Positions 1 to 12,454 of a DNA stretch of 64,000 nt are shown piece after piece (within the stretch, counting starts at the first letter, position 1; each line of letters opens with the position of its first letter). Origin of the DNA: Buddleja alternifolia (lineage: Eukaryota; Streptophyta; Magnoliopsida; Lamiales; Scrophulariaceae). Below the pieces are notes generated by a model. It saw only the letters and a list, made by a program, of their open reading frames with translations, was not told the origin of the DNA and searched no databases. The stretch covers positions 26,737,101 to 26,801,100 of the forward strand of contig CM033396.1 of assembly GCA_019426215.1 (NCBI GenBank), written 5' to 3'. The position numbers and the translations under genes were made by a program.

Positions 1-544
1 GTTCACTCAAATATAAGAAGTTTGCTTAGAGAAGCCTCATGAAGTGGTGTGTTACTAGGTTCTTGGTTAGCTCTGTTTCCCTTTTTGTTGTTGTGCCTCA
101 GTTGGCTTGTCAGAACCCATGTTTAGTGGTTTGTTTTTTAGTCTGGGTTCGTATAAGTTGAAACGAACTCTGTATTTTACTAGGCGATTTTGATGTACTA
201 TTATGATTTACTTAATTTAATTTGTAAAATGATATTGTGTTAGGTTAATTGTGTTGAGGATTGTGTACAATATTGTATTGAATGGTGTTTATAATATTGT
301 TTTGGTGAATGTTGAATTGGTTTAAAATTTGATAGTTATTTGATTCTATTAAATTGTTTGGAATCAATGTAATTCGATTTGAATTTTGGAGAAAACTGAT
401 TAATTTAGAGATGGAATTCGAGACGGAACTAGAGACCGATTTAGAGACGGAAGTATAGATATATATTTAGAGACCGCTTTAGAGCCGGAATAATAGATAA
501 ATATTTAGAGACCGATTTAGAGACAGATTCGTAGATAAATATTT

Positions 545-962
545 GGGATAATAGCAGACACCCTCCTCAGTTATGGGGTGATGTGCACTTTGCCCCCTAA
601 CTTATTGAAATATGCGATTTACCCCCTCACTTATAAAAAATTTGCATTTCACTCCTTCGGGCAGATTTAGGCACTTCACTTATCATAAAAATTGGACTTT
701 TGCCCCCTAACTTATGTGTTTTTGTAGCACTTTGCCCTGACTTATGTGTTTTTGTAGCACTTTGCCCCCTAACTTATGTGTTTTTGTAGCACTTTGTCCC
801 CTGACTTATGTGTTTTGTAGCACTTTGCCCCTGCCCAAGCTGCCCGAAGTGAAGTGCACATTTTTTATACGTGAGGGGGTAAATCACACATTTCAATAAG
901 TTGGGAGGCAAAGTGCACATCACCTCATAATTGAGGGGGGGGGGGATGTCTGCTATTATCCC
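545..962. mobile_element. MULE-type MITE nested in the CACTA end
   Basis: Long terminal inverted repeats begin GGGATAATAGCAGACA and extend roughly 100 bp at each end. The 9-bp direct repeat TAAATATTT flanks the element at 536-544 and 963-971. The surrounding CACTA subterminal unit contains the same word uninterrupted, so this is a real target-site duplication of the 9-bp Mutator class. There is no coding capacity. Confidence 0.8.
704..830. repeat. Tandem repeat inside the MITE
   Basis: About four copies of a 30-33 bp unit containing CTTATGTGTTTTTGTAGCAC with small differences between copies. It makes up the centre of the MITE. Confidence 0.8.
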
Positions 963-1274
963 TAAATATTTAGAGACCGATTTAGAGACGAAATCAAAGA
1001 TAAATATTTAGAGACCGATTTAGAGTTGGATTAGCGACGGAATTTGGAGACCGATTGTATTTGAACAAGTTGTGCAAATAGAGACCGATTTAGCGGCCGA
1101 AAATTTTCGATCTCTAAATTTAGCAGCCGATTTTTTGCCATCTCTAATTAGCATCGAGCTATTTAGTGTCGGATTTTAGCGACCAAAATTTTGGTTGCTA
1201 ATTACTTTTAGAGACCGAAATTTGGTTTTCAGAGACCGATTTTTCGATCTCTGATATCCTGTTTTCTTGTAGTG

Positions 1275-2226
1275 TCTGAATCTGAATTTGATTACTATGC
1301 TTGAGACAGTTACGTCAAACCGATTAAGTTGCCTTGGTGAGGCACTCGACTTCTAAATTTTTCTAATAGGCACTCTTTTTTTTCCCCCTCCCTTTTCCCC
1401 AAGTTTTTACCTGTTTCTTTGCTCTCCAACTCGGTACATTCTCTCCGAAAATTTCAACCCAGGCCTGTAAAAAACAAATTGCAATTTTAAGGAGGCTGCT
1501 AATAATTATACAAGATGTGAGGGGTGCATGTGCATGTAATCAGTTATCCCTAGATTTTATAGAGTAATGCTATATATCACCTTTTATATGCCACCGATTT
1601 TTCACTTCTCCTGGTTTTGGTAAGAAATCACTTGCAATTAATTGATTGTAATGGATTTAATATATCCATACTTTCTAAATCAAGGAGCGGTGAAAAGTAG
1701 GTGGAACAAAAACGGTGATATATAGAATTTTCCTATTTTATAATCAATCATATTCCAAAAGCAAACAAAAAAAGTATTTATATAATAGATATTTAGAAAA
1801 ACAATAAGATAAGGAGAGAGAAGAAACTAAGTTGCCTGGTAAAAGAAAGAAAAAACAAAAGGAGGCCGTTTGAATTTGCAATGCAAGTGTTTTTTGGGAA
1901 AAAGGAAGCCTCCGGCCTAATTGGATGGCCAGTAGCCTATCATTTCCCACTTCCTCATTATTCGAAGATTTGTATTCAATAAAATTGTATTTTTTTGACA
2001 CATCCTAAAATTATCCAAAAGAAATGTTACAACAGAAATTTCCTGGAAAAAATAAAGGCCAATCAGTCCTATCCTAGGATGTGGCCAAAAAAAAGCCAAA
2101 AAAAAAGGCCAAAAAAAATAAAGCCAATAGAAATAAGTTTGATTGGCATTACTTTTAGATTTTTCTCTACAAAATTTGATTTTTTACTATTAATGATTAG
2201 ACAGTTCACTAACAATTAAATGGTCT
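1275..2226. other. Intergenic, no gene recognised
   Basis: AT-rich sequence with no supported coding region on either strand; short open frames here show no recognisable motif. It contains one small inverted-repeat element (1570-1724). A/T runs at 2090-2125 are low complexity. Confidence 0.6.
1570..1724. mobile_element. Small MITE-like inverted repeat
   Basis: The ends are imperfect inverted repeats of about 37 bp (TATATATCACC at the left, GGTGATATATA at the right). Total length is about 155 bp and it is non-coding. No clear target-site duplication could be fixed, so the superfamily is open. Confidence 0.55.
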
Positions 2227-2343
2227 TGTTAGGTTTCATATTTTACATAATTTTATCATGTTTTACCTCACATTTATCTTTATTTTATGCCTTGTAGTTA
2301 GTCTTTTCTGTTATTTTTAGCCTAAGTTACGTATTTGATTTCT
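2227..2343 (+). repeat. Truncated 5' LTR of the Athila-like element
   Basis: Nearly identical to the first ~117 bp of the right LTR at 4388. Similarity stops at about 2343, in the shared word GATTTCT, where internal pol sequence begins. Confidence 0.8.
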
Positions 2344-2664
2344 ATAAAAGAAGAAATTTCGCAAGGTAATAGAGATCCATTAGAGTCACATCCTATAATA
2401 TCCTCTACGCCGAAGGTAAAACTTAAACCTTTTCCACCACATTTCAGGTATGTTCTTCTTGAAAAAAATGAGTTTCTATTTGTTATTGTAAATGCTACAA
2501 TTTGTACACCTGAAATGGATTGATGGTTAAGTGATTTGCAATGGAAGAAAGAGGGAATAGGTTGGAATATTTCTGATATGAAAAGAATTAACTGTGCTTT
2601 GTATTTTTCAGGCGATGATATTCCTCGAGGTGAAGCAATTTCCCTCGCCAAAACTCAACAATGA
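2335..2664 (+). pseudogene. Athila-like pol remnant
   Basis: The plus frame from 2335 reads a short stretch with KLKPFPPHFRYVLL followed by FLFVIVNA, which resembles the segment just ahead of reverse transcriptase in Athila pol. After a stop near 2521 a second piece (WNISDMKRIN) resembles the next conserved block. No catalytic reverse transcriptase motif, integrase or protease is present. It is a dead fragment left by the deletion that fused the 5' LTR stub to the 3' internal region. Confidence 0.55.
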
Positions 2665-4387
2665 TTTCGTCTAAGTCAAGTTAATGACTTTAAACAAGCG
2701 CTGCTTGGGAGGCAACCCAAGAGTTTCGTTGTTTTTGTCGTTGTCGTTTTCTTCTTTCTGCTTTATTGTTTTCAATATTTAATGTTTGGATTTTTTTCTC
2801 TTTTTCGGTGCTCAAGTGCTTTGCTAATGCAAGCTATTCTTATTGCAGGTCAAAAACATGAAAAACGAGGTGAATGGGTTATCATACAATGTAAATCAGG
2901 TGCACAATTGTGCTAATTTTAGCACCGCTGTGCAAAATTTTCGCATTTTGAAAAAAATTTGGGTGTGCAAAGAGTTTTGCACAAAATTAGACACGCCGTG
3001 CACAACTGTGCACAATTTTCGCACTTCTGTCAACATTTTACTACACAACTGTGCAAAATTTGGCACAGTTGTGCACCCTGAAATTTCCAAAAAAAAAAAA
3101 AAAAACCACATTTAGACAATCCTTTCAAGGTGATTCATTTCGTATACTGCAATGAGCTTCACCAGGTCGACTCTCGAGCCATCATGCACATCACAGGGAA
3201 GTATTTCTTTCACTTTTATTTTAATTACATTTTATTTTTGTTCTTGCATATCGGTTGCACTTAAGTACCTTGAGGACAATGTGTTGTTTTAAAGTGTGGG
3301 GTGGTTGCTTGCATGCTGTGATTAGAAGTATATTGAATTGCTTAAGTGTGGGGTAATGTGATTAATTGGTGAAAGGATTGGACATACGTCATTTTTTTTG
3401 TTGAGTTGTAGCTGAAATTTGGTTAACTTGTTCACCATATTTGTGTTCCCATATTTAAACTCTTGACTATATAAACATGTGAATCTGATTTCTATATATG
3501 GATACTCTTTTTATTGAGTTTGAACACTGAGCCTAAAATTTGTGAAATTTTTATGCATCTTTACACACTACACATGAGTTCTAGTAAAGGGGATTGATCG
3601 GGGAGATAAAAGCAATTACATATTTTTGGATATATGGTGCTATTTGAGGAAAGTAGAAGAAGCAAAGAATAGAAACGAGAGAAAAAAGGAAAAGAAAAGA
3701 TAAAAAAAAAAAAGGTTGATTCAGTAGCCAATGAATGCTAAAATCACCTAGTTTCGCTTCTAGCCTTTGTCACTCGAGTGATTAAGTCCGTTGGGGTGTC
3801 TTGACACCTAGTGCCTTAAAATCGACTGGTTTGAGAGTCATTGACCCAAAACTCGTTACCAGGGTGACATAGAAAACTTGACTAGCGAGATATTGCACGG
3901 GTTGATAGATTTTGAATGAAGGAAAGTGAATGAGGATGAATTATGATAGACGTTTGTGTTTTTGCTTGAAATAATTGAGATGTTCCCTTGCTAGAATTCA
4001 TATACCGAGCACGAATGGATGTATATGCAATTGAACTTGTTTGGGATTAGTGTGATGACTTGAGAGCAAAGATGTTTATGTGGTGGAAAAATATTGATTC
4101 TATGTGTTTATTGGTTTATGTGTGATGATTGTGGGGATTAATAAATGTTGTCACTCGTTGCTGATTTGATGAACAATGAGACAGATAGACGAATGTCATG
4201 AATTTTGTGGGTATATTCTCTGTAAACCCTCACGAGACAAAACTTGTCCACTAGGGGTAACCTAGGGGTTTAACGACTTGTTGCACGTGCTAAGTGCAAT
4301 CGTGTTCCCTACGAAAGTGGTGTTATCTTTAGTTTTGTTTTTGTTTAGATTTACTCGAGGACGAGTAAAGGTTAAGTGTGGGGTGTT
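2665..4387 (+). other. 3' untranslated internal region of the Athila-like element
   Basis: Non-coding internal sequence between the pol remnant and the 3' LTR. It includes the GGAGGCAACCC box near 2710, imperfect repeats with GTGCACAATTGTGC-type palindromes at 2900-3075, a purine-rich tract at 3650-3715 and a polypurine primer region (AAGTGTGGGG) at about 4373-4383 just before the LTR. Confidence 0.6.
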
Positions 4388-5682
4388 TGTTAGGTTTCAT
4401 ATTTTACATATTTTTATCATGTTTTACCTCACATTTATCTTTATTTTATGCCTTGTAGTTAGTCTTTTCCGTTATTTTTAGTCTAATTTACGTATTTTGA
4501 TTTCTAAATCGTTTTAATGCTTTTGTAGGCATAAAAGCGATTGTTTTGATGAGTTGAAGGAGTATTTCTTACGAGAATAATGATGGCTAACCAAGAGGAT
4601 GTGAAGAAATGCATTAGAGAGGCCACACGAGAAAGTTTCGTTGAAGAAAAATGAAGAGAAAAAATTCTACACAGGCAGACTGCACAGTTGTGCAGCTGCG
4701 GATTTTTCATAATTTTCATGGGCCGATTTTATGACTTGGATGGGCCTATTTTATGTATCTAAGACTCCTTTTTAGTTAAGGAAAGAAGGAAAAACATTTT
4801 TTAGGCCAGATAATAGGTTAGAGAGTCATATTCTTGAGTTAGAAGACTTGGAGAGAAAGAAAAGAAGACTTGAAGAAGATTTCTTGGAGTTGGAAACTTT
4901 CATCTTCTCAAGTTCGATTTATCTGTTCCTCCATTGTTGAACATGATTATTTTTGTGTTTATGCAATTTATTTCTTGTTTTTCTTTAATTATGTATAGCT
5001 AAATTATTTTCTAGGGTTTAAGATGTAGTCTTGCGTATTAAATGAGATTATTGATGATTTATGAATTTGATTCTTGTTTTGTTTATCTATTAATGAGTGT
5101 TTAATGCTTGTAATTGCTTGATCACCAATTGCATGATTTAAGATGAATTAAGAAGTACTGGGAGGTGAATTAGTTTATCGGTTCAGATTTAATAGACATG
5201 TATAAATTGCTTAATCGGGATATTGGTAATTTTGCATGAGACTAATTAAACAACATTCATAGAACTTAATGGATTCATCTAATTTAGTTATTGATCATGG
5301 GAGTGACGTTAATTAATTTAGGTGGGTACTTATGAAGATCTCGGGAGAGTATTCATGTACATAAAGAAATTGGGTCTTTAATTTAAGCAAGAATAATAAT
5401 CCATTGAAAGTCAATAATCCATAGAAATACCTTGATGAAATCTTAATCCCTAGGCTTTTCGTTAATTGATTATTCGTGTTATTTATTTTTGTTTTAATTA
5501 ATTTAATTAATTCTGCTTTTATTAATTTTTGCTTTTAATTAGTTTAAAAATCACATCTCTTATAATTGATAGTCTAAATAATAGGATAAACTTCGTTTGG
5601 TACTTGATAACCTTCCCTGTGGAGACGATCTTATTTTCACTATATTATTTGTTCGATTCCGTGTTGTTACGGACGGTTAACA
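4388..5682 (+). repeat. 3' LTR of the Athila-like element
   Basis: A 1,295-bp LTR from TGTTAGG to TTAACA, followed by the TSD copy GGTCT. Its first ~117 bp match the 5' LTR stub. The end resembles the conserved 3' end of Athila LTRs (CCTTCCCTGTGG near 5610). Confidence 0.8.
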
Positions 5683-7662
5683 GGTCTTAATCTGCCAATA
5701 TATCAAACTTGACCATCATAATAATCACATATCTTGATTCGAAATGACGCAAAGTGTGAATAAAATCCACTTTGACTATTTTTTTTATGCCTTATCAATG
5801 AGTTTAACTTAGATATGTCCAATTCAAGAAACAATGTTCCTTTAAAAATGAAATCACATCACACCTAATCATTTCACGCTTTTCTATTAAAAAAAGAAAT
5901 TCATCCGTACACATTTCCACCATCATATATTTACTCAAAAAATAACTCTTACTTTTTCTTGAAAAATATGAACTGAGAAATAGCATACTATCGAATCGGG
6001 GCCAAAATACAAGAAATCAGGTTGCTTATTTACATCGAGAGAAGCAATCTTACAACTTAGATTGGTTTTACATATGAAGAGTTATAGGTGATTTCTCATC
6101 TAGATACGTCGTGATACAAACACGTGACAGTAGTAAGTTATAAAAATTGAACGCAATGACACGGCTCAAATACAATTGTCTAAAATAAACTATAAACGTA
6201 ATATATGAATATAAGCATATAGACATCAATGTATGGAACTGATGATATATTTATAAGAATTTGTTGTGTGTTAAAGAGAAAGACATACTTATCGATAATG
6301 ATATCAACTATTTGTTAGTACGTAGTGTGAATTGCGAGTTATTTCTGTTACTAAAAAAAAAAAAAACCAGAAAAATAAATATTCAATGAGAAATGAAGTT
6401 TGTTTAAATAAGGTAACACTAATTTCATTATCATTTTGAATTTGTTTTTTTTTTTAAGATTTGTTATATATGTTTCAAACTTTGTAAAATATGAAGAATA
6501 AAAGAGGTGTCTACCTCGTCCAACATGCCTATAGTTGTGTCTTAGCCGTGTCAAAAAGATTACAGACCTGAAACACTTTAGTTCGAAATATCAAAATGAA
6601 ATTCTATTCATACTAAAATGATGACAAATGAGAAACTTAAATTTACGAAGTCAAAACTTCAATTATTTCTATAATAAGAAAATGATATTTCTTAAATAAT
6701 ACTCCCCCGTCCAGATACTTAGAGAATGTTCCTATTCAACTTTTTTCTGTCCCTTAATTGTTGTCCCTTACTATAAAAGTATATATTTACGGTCTAATTG
6801 AACTATATTACCCTCCACTTTAATTGAGGGATATATAATTAATTCATTTTTATTATAAAACTAAAATTGTATTTAAGAAAAGATAGTTTCATACGTGGAT
6901 TTAGATAATGGCAAAATTGCAAAAGTGGTCCTGTAACTATAGGGGGTTAGCAAAATTGGTTCTGTATTTTTTTGAATTGGCAAAATTGGTCATGTGTCGT
7001 TCAAAAACTCGCAAAGGAGGATTAATTTCACCAAAAAGCCCTAATTTCACCAAAATTGGTCATGCCATGCACATGACAAATTCAATTTGGAAAATTTTCA
7101 TTTTTTGATCAATTTTGCCTAGTGTGGCATTCTTTGAAATTTCCTTTTAATTTTAACAGCTAACATGGATAAGAATAATTTAAATAAATTAAAAAAATTA
7201 AAAAATGCTACAAATACAAAAGAAATATCACATTCTAAAAAAAATACAAAAATTGAAACTATTATAGTTTTTAAATTGATTTTGAAATTTAATAATTTTT
7301 TACTTCACAAAAAATAATTTTCAGTAAGTGTTAAAATTAATATTTATTAAAATTTCTTGTATAATAGTTCAAATAAATAAATTAAAGTTTTTATTCTAAT
7401 AAAATAATTTTTAAAATATATTTATAGAATATTAATTTAAAAAAGGAAAAGAAAATGGAAAGTATTGTCTTCTCCAGCAAACCCCCCACCCCCACCCTCA
7501 AACAACCCTCTGTTGCCTAGCCCCTCGCCGCCCAGACCCACTACCCCTCGCCGCTCTCTACCTCCCCTCCACCATCCATCGCCGCTTTCTGTCCTCCCCG
7601 GGGCTCACTTCGCAGCAACAACACACCAAACGACAACGAAAAAGCACATACACACACAATTA
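5683..7662. other. Intergenic with TE debris, no gene recognised
   Basis: Very AT-rich. At 6703-6780 there is a one-sided end resembling plant MITEs that begin CTCCCTCCGTCC. At 6912-7130 there are repeated GCAAAATTG / TGGTCCTGTAAC words typical of non-autonomous DNA elements. At 7445-7620 there is a C-rich, proline-codon-rich island that looks like a captured gene fragment but has no recognisable domain. Confidence 0.5.
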
Positions 7663-9033
7663 AATTTCATGTTAGATGTTTTGATGATGACAAGATATGA
7701 TTCATGTTAGACCCCAAAAAGATTATGTAAGTTTGATTTTAGTAAAACATGTATAAGCATTTAAAAGTTATGGAGTTGTAATTTTATCTAAGATTTTTTG
7801 TCTAAATGCTTGAACATTGATAGAATTCTGGGTGAGTCTATCAAGTTAAAGTTGAAGATCAACATCTGAAAACAGTTGAAAATGAAGATCAGTTAAGCGA
7901 CTGCTAAACGCAAGCGCTTGAGATCATTCAGGATGATAAGCGTCCAAGCGACAAGATTCACCTGAAATAAATTCTGTGGTCAAGAAGGACTTAAATGCAA
8001 TCAATAACGGACATTTATTTCCAATGAAAAATTAATTCAAATGCATTTTATGCTTGATAAGAGTATTAAATGTGATAATAACTATTGACGTTTGGACAAG
8101 CCTTTGTAATTAGACTGTCAGAGTTCAAAATTTGCCGCACCCACTCTTTGCAGCGGAATTTTAGGGATTTCAGTATAGATGTTGTTCACTTACTCAAGTG
8201 AAAGGCACGCGCCGGCATATGTGTCCAACGGACACTTTTTCCAAGAATTGCCTATAAATAGGACTTCTCAGCTAACCCTAATATATACGATACACACTTT
8301 CAAGCATTGTTGAAGATCTTGCTGAATTTAATCCAAGTCCAACTACTTCCAAGAAAAGCTCACAAACTCCATATCCAAATTCTTAAAGTTTTCTTAATTC
8401 CTAAGGACAGTTACCATAACTCAAACATCTTGCATAGAAGAAACCTACATTCCTATTAAGATATTCTAAAGTTGTTTATACTTCCAAAAATTAAACAAAC
8501 CCTAGTGACAAAAACCCTCCAACCCTTCATCCGTGTGAAGAAGAAAGTGGAAGATCAAGCCTTATTTCTGGGTGAAAGAAGCTTGATAGTAAAGATATCT
8601 TAGAAAGTTGAATTCTGTGTGATCGACGAATTCAAAATCAACTTTGTGTTGTTTCATCATTTGTAGAAGCTATCTGTGTGAAGCTTTGAGTATCATTTAG
8701 TGAATTCCTCCCAGTGCAAAAGGAGAAGAAGGACGTAGCTGAGATTATATCATTCAGTGAACCTTACAATATCTTGTGTCATTTACTTTATTGTCTTATA
8801 GCTTTTATTCTTATTTCATAACATTCATCAAAAGCATATAAACAAGCTAAGCGACTAATTGGCAATAGAACGCTAAACAAATCAAAACCTTTTCCGCTGT
8901 GCTAACCCTGATATAAGAGACCTAAGCTTTAACCCTACTTCGATAATCGCTAAATCTTTGTGTCTAAGTTAACTAAGGTTAAGCTCTTGACAAAGAGCTG
9001 CGTATTTTAGTAAGCAATCAAAACATTTTGTGG

Positions 9034-9035
<2 letters not shown>
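7663..9035 (+). repeat. Old truncated LTR related to the Sirevirus-like copies
   Basis: Shares collinear blocks with the LTR at 23028-24570: TTTTGATGATGACAA near the start, AGACCCCAAAAA, the CACGCGCC segment, CCTATAAATAGGACTTC (8250-8266), CTGGGTGAAAGAAGC, GGACGTAG and TTCCGCTGTGCTAACCCTGA (from 8893). It is strongly diverged and lacks the last ~100 bp, so no TSD can be assigned. It shows that the lineage has been in this region a long time. No internal domain follows. Confidence 0.75.

Positions 9036-9040
<5 letters not shown>

Positions 9041-9072
<32 letters not shown>
9041..9072. repeat. (TA)n microsatellite
   Basis: About 16 uninterrupted TA dinucleotides at the 3' break of the old LTR. 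Confidence 0.95.
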
Positions 9073-9076
<4 letters not shown>

Positions 9077-9943
9077 CAACCCAGCTCTTAAACTATTTGA
9101 AATATTAGTTACCCCCTTCATTTTTTAACCTCTCAGTGATAGTTTTAACACCCCGTCAGATGAGTTGGCAATATCTTTGACAAGTGTGTCCATTTTCGAT
9201 GTAAACCCAAAAATACCCTTACTGTTGTGGGGGCATTTGAAAAGTTTAAATGTGTTTAATATTAAAGAAATGTAATCTGCCAAAAAATTATAATTTTTGT
9301 CCCATTAAAGAGAGGTTGAACTTGAATTAATTCTCACAATTTTAAAATTATTGTATTTGGTCCACGTTAATATGTTATGACACAATAATTAGTCGCATCA
9401 GTGTCATGTCACTTTTATTGATTCAATGAAGAAAACTCATGTGAAAGGCACAGGGCTTCAAGGATGGCATTTTCGCATGAGGTATTAAGTTTTTACTAAA
9501 TAGTGGACATGATTCTCAATTTAAAGATATCATCTATGTGCATTTCAAATGAGTTTTTACCCAGTTATAAGGCCAATTTCGTCCAAAATGTGAAATAATG
9601 TTTAAATAGTGTGACAGGTTACGTTAAGCATGTAAAATGGGAGATCAAAATTACCCAATTCCTAGCTATCTAATGGACAAAAATTATGCAAGTTTTCCTT
9701 TATTTACTAGGCACTAGCATGGCTTGTGATACAAGGGATTTTGAGTTGGAAAGGGAATAAATTTAGTTCATCTTCTTCTAAGAAATGATATATGTTTGAA
9801 CTTCTGAATCTATTCCTTTTCAGATTCATCAAAGCCCTCATCTCGGAATGTCAATGGGGGGACAACTAGCTACAACTATATATCAAGTCGACTTATCGGC
9901 ATCCACCCTCATAAAAGAACGAAAAAAAACAAATCCGATAGAT
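9073..9943. other. Intergenic, no gene recognised
   Basis: AT-rich, with no convincing open frame and no paired inverted ends. The stretch starting GGTCAACCCAGCTC (9074) looks like the start of a dispersed repeat, but no partner end was found. Confidence 0.5.
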
Positions 9944-9948
9944 ATATT

Positions 9949-11589
9949 TGTTAGGATTATGCCTTCTATGACAATGAAGAATTAGATTGTATAGGGTATT
10001 TTAGTTTTATGTTGTACAAACTTCCTTAAATTAATAAAAGGTATTTATTTTGTTCATATCAATCTTAATGGCATTAATAAGGTATTGAACAAATAAGTCC
10101 CAAGTAATCAAGAGGGAGCTTCTATTCCTCATGGTTTGAGGAGATCGACACTAGAAGTGTCGGTTCCTTGATTACTTACATAAGATTTCACAAGTCGAAG
10201 AGTCTTAATTAGGCATTATGACCAAACTTGTATGATGCAAGCTTTGACAAGGAGTAACTATGGAATAGTGGGAGCTTGTGCTATAGATATATCAGTGGAA
10301 TAGATATATTTGAAGACGGCTCACCATAATTCAATCACATGGGTAATTACTTGGTGATTATCAATGATTGAATTACTGGTCACGGTAGTGCGTGTGCCTT
10401 AGACCTGAGCATTCACGAAGATTGTACTTGTGGCACTCAATGAGTTATTAGAGTAATTAGATCCAATTCACCCGTAGGTGGGATCAACCTCGAAGTGCGA
10501 TTCAGATGGACGAATAGCAATTGTTCAGTGATTGTCAATATCGGATTCACTTTCTCGAGTAATAAACAAGTTAACGTCCTATGCGATTATAGGTAAATGA
10601 AATTATAATTCATTGGCCAAAGCAAGAAAACTTACTTGTGTAGAACACAAGGGTAGTTTAGTAATTTCATCTTACTATGATTTGTTAAGCACAACATTGA
10701 GTCCTGTGAGTTTAATACAAACCATGACTCCCACCCGATTACGATGTTACAGTGAAGGGCTTATGCTTACAGGGTGTCTGTGACCAAAAGGTTCGTATTG
10801 ATATAATAAATTTGATCTTGGTGTGAGTCCATGAGACTGGCTAGGTGCCACTCACATTCTTGGTTTCCTCCCAATGCCAATTGAGACGAACCTGGAGAGT
10901 CGCGCTTTTAAGAAATTGAGTTAAGAAATTCTTTCGTTATCAAAATATATAAATTAGGCAATTGGTCATTTGATGGACAAATTAATTTATTTGATTAATT
11001 AGATTAATGAAAATAAATTAATAATAAATAATTAGATGTATTTAATATAATATCCTATACTAAATTAATTATTGCATTATGTGATTTAGATGATTATTAA
11101 TTAACATCATATTTTAATTAGATTAAAATATGTTGGACTTAATTAATAATTGTACTAAGTTGGAAGTCAATTTAGCCCAATAAGTGGATGAGGTAGGCGT
11201 GTATTTGAGGATATATAGGCTTAAGAAATAAATTATTTCTAAGTCCATCATTCCTTATAAATGTATGATACCTAGTTGAAAAACCTAAGACTCTCATAAG
11301 GACTTGACAACAAAGAAAGAAGAAAAAAATTCTCTCTCCCCTCCCTTAATAGTTGTCGGCCTCAGGTGCCTAAGTGGGTTGGATTTTTTCTTCAAACTTC
11401 TTCTGATGTTATATCTGCAGAAGTTTTGAATTACTGTTACTACATAGATCGAAATTTCGAATTCATCAAAAAGGTTAGTAAATCAATGAAATCAAATTTC
11501 ATCTTTTTAGTTTATAAAATTATTAAAATCCAAATGCGATCCGTTTGTGAATCCGGATACGTTTTCTTTTCCACTGCGCATGAGCAACA
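9949..11589 (+). repeat. Solo LTR, copia family S, copy A
   Basis: 1,641 bp from TGTTAGGATTATGCC to GAGCAACA, with the perfect TSD ATATT at 9944-9948 and 11590-11594. No primer-binding site or internal domain follows, so it is a solo LTR left by LTR-LTR recombination. Long stretches align with the solo LTRs at 18403 and 51991, for example the CCTCGAAGTGCGA block near 10489 and the GAGACTGGCTAGGTG block near 10830. Confidence 0.85.
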
Positions 11590-11594
11590 ATATT

Positions 11595-12454
11595 ATTAAA
11601 CACATAAATATGAAATTTAATGACGATATAGGCATATAATATATTACTCCTCTTACATAAAATTCTCAAAAATATTGTGTCTGGCAACTCGGGTCTGCCG
11701 AGTTAGACACTAGGGGTAACACCCTTCTTTTGTACGAAAAAAAAAAAAAATCTCAAAAATATTACATTTCTGACTTCTCTTTTGAATATCAGTGAGTGGG
11801 CAAAGAATAAATAATTAGTAAATTATCAAAAATTTAAAAAATAGTATTAATGTGAGGGGTAGTCCAACTTAATAGCATGTGATAAACCAAAAGTCACATA
11901 AACGTCACATAAACCGCTTTAGAAGTTGAATCATAAATTGATTATTAGGTCATTTTCGTACTTCATTATAATCTTCCAGCAATGTTCCAAACTTAGAGGT
12001 TTGCTCCTAATTAAGTACTATCTATTCTCATTTTGTAATATTTGGATTCAAAACAATCAAAAGTAAATGGATTATTCTTGGTCCCTAAAATTTTAGGAAT
12101 CTATTCTCTTGCAGGGGATGAGAATAACCCAAAATTTGCATGAGAATCCATTATTCTTCAATATTTTTGCTGCCTATAAATAAACTCCTATGTAATGAGA
12201 AGGGATATGTATTATATTGTAAAGGAAGAGAGTTCTTGTATGAAGATTAAGAGTCTAGTTTGGTAGCCAAGGATGACTTGCCTAAATCCCTTTAAGAATT
12301 CATAAAGAATTGAATTCATTTTAGGGTAAATTCTTCCAAACTCTGTTTCTGGGCAATGGCAAGCGAGGGTAAATTTATCTTTGGTCGAATAATGAAACCT
12401 AACGATGGTTTCTAGGCGTCATCCATTGGCTATCCTAAAAGGCTCTTATTTCTC
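11595..12454. other. Intergenic, no gene recognised
   Basis: AT-rich and non-coding. It has a short A-run at 11740-11752 and a fragment with CTCGGGTCTGCCGAGTTAGACAC (only partly shown; 11690-11712) that may be the edge of another repeat. Confidence 0.45.

Larger units (their letters stand above)
1..1274. mobile_element. Right end of a CACTA (En/Spm) DNA transposon
   Basis: Positions 1258-1274 are the reverse complement of the typical plant CACTA terminus CACTACAAGAAAA. From about 409 leftward of that end the sequence is packed with short subterminal repeats built on AGAGACCGATTTAGAGAC, the usual array at CACTA ends. The other end lies outside the window. No transposase coding sequence is visible in 1-408, which I cannot otherwise assign. 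A MITE is nested at 545-962. Confidence 0.75.
2227..5682 (+). mobile_element. Athila-like Ty3/gypsy LTR retrotransposon, internally deleted
   Basis: The element starts TGTTAGGTTTCATATTTTAC and ends TTAACA, with a perfect 5-bp TSD GGTCT at 2222-2226 and 5683-5687. The right LTR is complete (4388-5682). Only about 117 bp of the left LTR remains before it joins the 3' part of pol, so most of the 5' LTR, gag and nearly all of pol are lost. The Athila/TAT assignment rests on a pol motif upstream of reverse transcriptase (KLKPFPPHFRY), a GGAGGCAACCCAAG box after pol, and the AAGTGTGGGG polypurine region before the right LTR. These are family traits from general knowledge; a domain search would settle the lineage. 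Confidence 0.8.

Noticed and set aside
7465..7710. Proline-rich plus-strand open frame as a gene
   Set aside because: C-rich low complexity next to transposon debris; no domain. Noted only as a possible captured fragment.
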